The position numbers were made by a program, and so were the translations under genes. Source: Sulfitobacter sp. (lineage in GTDB: Bacteria > Pseudomonadota > Alphaproteobacteria > Rhodobacterales > Rhodobacteraceae). From it: 7,104 nucleotides of DNA. Positions 5,933 to 7,104 of this stretch are shown piece after piece. The first letter of the stretch is position 1; every line of letters starts with the position of its first letter. The stretch spans positions 1-7,104 of the forward strand of contig JAGXHD010000046.1 in NCBI GenBank assembly GCA_024636395.1. The letters run 5' to 3'. The notes under the pieces were generated by a model. The model worked only from the letters and a program-made list of their open reading frames with translations. It ran no database searches and had not been told where the DNA came from.

Positions 5933-6653
5933 ACGCACTGCCCAAGGGTAAAGTGTTCCTCAGAGCAGGGGAGAGTAAATCATATAGAATACTTAGATTT
6001 GGTCGCTGCCCTCGCTTCTTCCAGATCCGTTCGACTTTGGAATATTCGATATGCTCATCGAGTTCCGACAGTGCAAGCGCCACCAAATCGCACCCGCTAT
6101 GCTTCGTCTCGGTTGCCGAGTTGCGCGTCGGATAGATCCCAAGGCACTCGAGTTGCTGAACCTGGGACGCGATGATCATGTTGCGATGAATATCCCTAAC
6201 GATCGATGGCCCGGGTTTGCCCTTTGGCTCTTGGATCATGCCGGCCAAAAAAAGAATCTTAAAACGTTTCAACGCAGGAGACTGGTGGTCGTAGCCCAAC
6301 ACAACCAGCGTGCGGATTGCCAGAAATGTCTCATAGTCGTCCAAAGCACCTTCAATTGCCGCTTCGATGGTTTCTTCGCTAGGAGGGATTGGGTCGAACA
6401 CCTCTTCGATTGCGATGCTACCACGCAGGAATATTGCTTCTTTCGAGTTCAGAAGATCTCTGTTGAATAATTGCTCAGAGAGTGTTTGCTTAACCTGAGC
6501 CAACGCTTCTTCGCGTGAAATCTTCGGGCTCCGCTCCGCCCACTTTCTTTGAATGGACCGATTAAGTGCGACCTCAATGAGGGTCAGTGCCGACCGCATC
6601 TCTGCTGAAATACTTCCATCATCGGATTGCTTGCTGTCTTCACTGTTGGCCAT
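5925..6653 (-). CDS. Uncharacterised mobile-element protein, 242 aa
   Basis: I do not recognise a named family. The protein appears mainly helical and soluble, with an acidic disordered start (SEDSKQSDDG, residues 4-13), a helical region (about 18-64), an acidic middle (EEVFDPIPPSEETIEAAIEGALDDYETF, about 83-110), and a C-terminal block containing GKPGPSIVRDI (145-155), GIYPTRN (172-178), SGCDLVALALSELDE (186-200) and KVERIWKKRGQRPN (206-219). That last block resembles, from memory, a segment seen in many hypothetical proteins of alphaproteobacterial phages and integrative elements; this is unverified. The ATG at 6653 is preferred because GGAGG (6661-6665) lies 7 bp upstream; an ATG at 6686 has no ribosome site. 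By eye its base composition is less GC-rich than the replication gene, hinting at a different origin. It is the gene nearest the tRNA and may carry the element's accessory trait, but no function can be assigned. Confidence 0.75.
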   Translation of the reverse strand: MANSEDSKQSDDGSISAEMRSALTLIEVALNRSIQRKWAERSPKISREEALAQVKQTLSEQLFNRDLLNSKEAIFLRGSIAIEEVFDPIPPSEETIEAAIEGALDDYETFLAIRTLVVLGYDHQSPALKRFKILFLAGMIQEPKGKPGPSIVRDIHRNMIIASQVQQLECLGIYPTRNSATETKHSGCDLVALALSELDEHIEYSKVERIWKKRGQRPNLSILYDLLSPALRNTLPLGSASD

Positions 6654-6757
6654 CCTTGAACCTCCGGCTGGCAAGACCTCAACCATTCAGGAATGGCTTG
6701 CACCAAGCACCGCCAATCAAGATCAATCCCGTTTTTTTCACGCGCTTCGATTGCCAT
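6584..6757 (-). CDS. Possible 57-aa ORF overlapping the start of the 242-aa gene
   Basis: A minus-strand frame opens at ATG 6757, directly preceded by an in-frame TAG four codons upstream, and ends at TGA 6584-6586. Its first 35 codons lie in otherwise empty sequence and read like protein (MAIEAREKNGIDLDW, then LVQAIPEWLRS); the rest overlaps the 242-aa gene in another frame. No Shine-Dalgarno is seen. It could be a leader peptide, the remnant of a displaced gene, or chance. Kept at low confidence because the reading looks protein-like but nothing else supports it. Confidence 0.2.
   Translation of the reverse strand: MAIEAREKNGIDLDWRCLVQAIPEWLRSCQPEVQGWPTVKTASNPMMEVFQQRCGRH
6661..6665 (-). 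promoter_or_regulatory. Ribosome binding site deciding the start of the 242-aa gene
   Basis: GGAGG on the minus strand, 7 bp before the ATG at 6653. It supports this start over the ATG at 6686, which has no such site. Confidence 0.6.
6671..6701. repeat. Palindrome just upstream of the 242-aa gene, possible operator or leader hairpin
   Basis: CCATTC (6683-6688) and GAATGG (6691-6696) form a perfect 6-bp inverted repeat with a 2-bp centre. GCAAG (6671-6675) and CTTGC (6697-6701) extend it asymmetrically, with a 7-nt bulge on one side. It sits immediately upstream of the ribosome site, so it could be an operator for the element's regulator or a hairpin in the 5' leader. No promoter hexamers convincing enough to report were found beside it. 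Confidence 0.4.
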
Positions 6758-6865
6758 CGGTTCGGACTATCAGTCCCCACACGGAGGATTGAATTGTGTA
6801 GCTAGTTCAATGCACAAATCGCCTAAGACGCAGTAACGCCTCTCAACACTATGCGCGCAGGTCTA

Positions 6866-6877
6866 TCTTGGCCAAGA
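6866..6877. repeat. 12-bp perfect palindrome beside an A/T tract
   Basis: TCTTGGCCAAGA reads identically on both strands and is followed directly by a run of A then TTTT (to about 6887). It lies 11 bp from the AGTGTATC pair. A dimeric regulator or a bending factor such as IHF could bind here; no specific protein is implied by the sequence. Confidence 0.4.
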
Positions 6878-6887
6878 AAAAAATTTT

Positions 6888-6907
6888 AGTGTATCCAGAA
6901 GTGTATC
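6888..6907. repeat. Direct AGTGTATC repeats, probable integrase arm-type sites
   Basis: AGTGTATC occurs at 6888-6895 and again at 6900-6907, a 12-bp period, about 57 bp from the 3' end of tRNA-Ser. Short direct repeats of this style (from memory, often containing GTGTATC or GTACAC) are typical near the tRNA-proximal end of P4-like and other tyrosine-integrase elements, where the integrase N-terminal domain binds. The assignment rests on position and pattern; no integrase is in the window to pair it with. Confidence 0.5.
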
Positions 6908-6964
6908 TACCCACGCCAGCAGCGATTATTTAGGCATTAGAATCAATGTTCTGACACAGCATCG

Positions 6965-7054
6965 TGGCGGAGAGACAGGGATTCGAACCCTGGGAAGGCT
7001 TGCACCCTCAACGGTTTTCGAGACCGCCCCGTTCGACCACTCCGGCACCTCTCC
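6965..7054 (-). tRNA. tRNA-Ser(CGA)
   Basis: A 90-nt serine tRNA including an encoded 3' CCA (6965-6967). The acceptor strand GGAGAGG begins at 7054 and pairs with TCTCTCC, with a G discriminator. The anticodon stem GCGGT/ACCGT encloses the loop CTCGAAA, giving anticodon CGA (7018-7020), which reads UCG codons. A long variable arm typical of class II tRNAs follows, then the T arm CCCTG-GTTCGAATCC. Its 3' end faces the mobile genes, which makes it the likely integration target; the gene itself appears complete and able to fold, as expected when an element restores the tRNA 3' end. Confidence 0.95.
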
Positions 7055-7073
7055 GCGGGGGTCTGGTGGGCGG

Positions 7074-7102
7074 GTGTTAAAGTGGTTTTCGCGGGCTCGC
7101 AA
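7074..7102 (-). promoter_or_regulatory. Possible promoter of the tRNA-Ser gene
   Basis: On the minus strand TTGCGA (7097-7102) and TAACAC (7074-7079) are separated by 17 bp, with the second about 20 bp before the tRNA 5' end. The -35 is a 4/6 match to TTGACA; the -10 is poor. Placement is right for a tRNA promoter with a short leader, but the match is weak. Confidence 0.3.
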
Positions 7103-7104
7103 GG

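Larger units (their letters stand above)
6702..6964. other. Gene-poor stretch next to the tRNA, candidate attachment-site arm region
   Basis: No convincing gene lies between the 242-aa gene and the tRNA apart from the doubtful small ORF at its left edge. The stretch has several short symmetric sites: GGACT-ATC-AGTCC (6764-6776), ATTGAA/TTCAAT with a 12-bp gap (6788-6811), the 12-bp palindrome TCTTGGCCAAGA (6866-6877) followed by an A/T tract, and the AGTGTATC pair at 6888-6907. Dense small binding sites beside a tRNA 3' end fit the arm of an integrase attachment site. No integrase start is seen. Confidence 0.5.

Noticed and set aside
5753..6470. Plus-strand frames of about 140 codons (5753-6175 and 6051-6470) opposite the regulator and the 242-aa gene
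   Set aside because: Both are shadows of minus-strand genes that have proper ribosome sites; no family resemblance.
1..7104. CRISPR array, insertion sequence or toxin-antitoxin pair
   Set aside because: No regularly spaced repeats with variable spacers, no transposase, and no recognisable toxin-antitoxin pair were seen.

Overview
The window looks like one end of an integrated mobile element from an alphaproteobacterium, most likely of the Rhodobacteraceae type. That placement is an inference from the GC-rich coding bias, the style of the proteins and an encoded-CCA tRNA-Ser(CGA); no taxonomic marker is present. The tRNA-Ser gene on the minus strand (6965-7054) marks the right edge. Its 3' end faces the accessory genes, which is the usual geometry for a tyrosine-integrase element inserted at a tRNA 3' end. 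Two direct AGTGTATC repeats at 6888-6907 lie just inside that edge and resemble integrase arm sites. No integrase gene is visible.

Moving left from the tRNA, all on the minus strand: a gene-free stretch of about 200-300 bp with several small palindromes; an unrecognised 242-aa protein gene (start placed at 6653); an AlpA-type winged-HTH regulator (start placed at 5848); a 60-aa unknown ORF; and a 900-aa primase/SF3-like helicase fusion that is the core of the element. The last three are tightly packed: the regulator stop and the 60-aa start share one base, and the 60-aa stop overlaps the ATGATG start of the replication protein. A perfect 12-bp hairpin lies inside the 60-aa ORF.

Directly downstream of the replication gene is a striking inverted array (2460-2563) with four copies of TAACGG, two in each orientation, each pair spaced at 9 bp, around a 58-bp centre with an AT-rich patch. 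It is a candidate origin or binding site for the primase-helicase. Next come a short decayed stretch that looks like the core of a TlpA/DsbE thioredoxin (2325-2423) and a small zinc-ribbon protein gene (1871-2242).

On the left, convergent with the rest, is a UvrD/Rep-family SF1 helicase gene (plus strand) whose reading frame runs off the window edge. It lacks the N-terminal domain usual in its family and may be shortened between motifs IV and V. Whether it belongs to the element or to the flanking DNA cannot be decided here.

The working picture is a small integrated replicon or satellite-like element: AlpA-type control, a self-contained initiator/primase/helicase, a nearby iteron-like site, and accessory proteins of unknown function.
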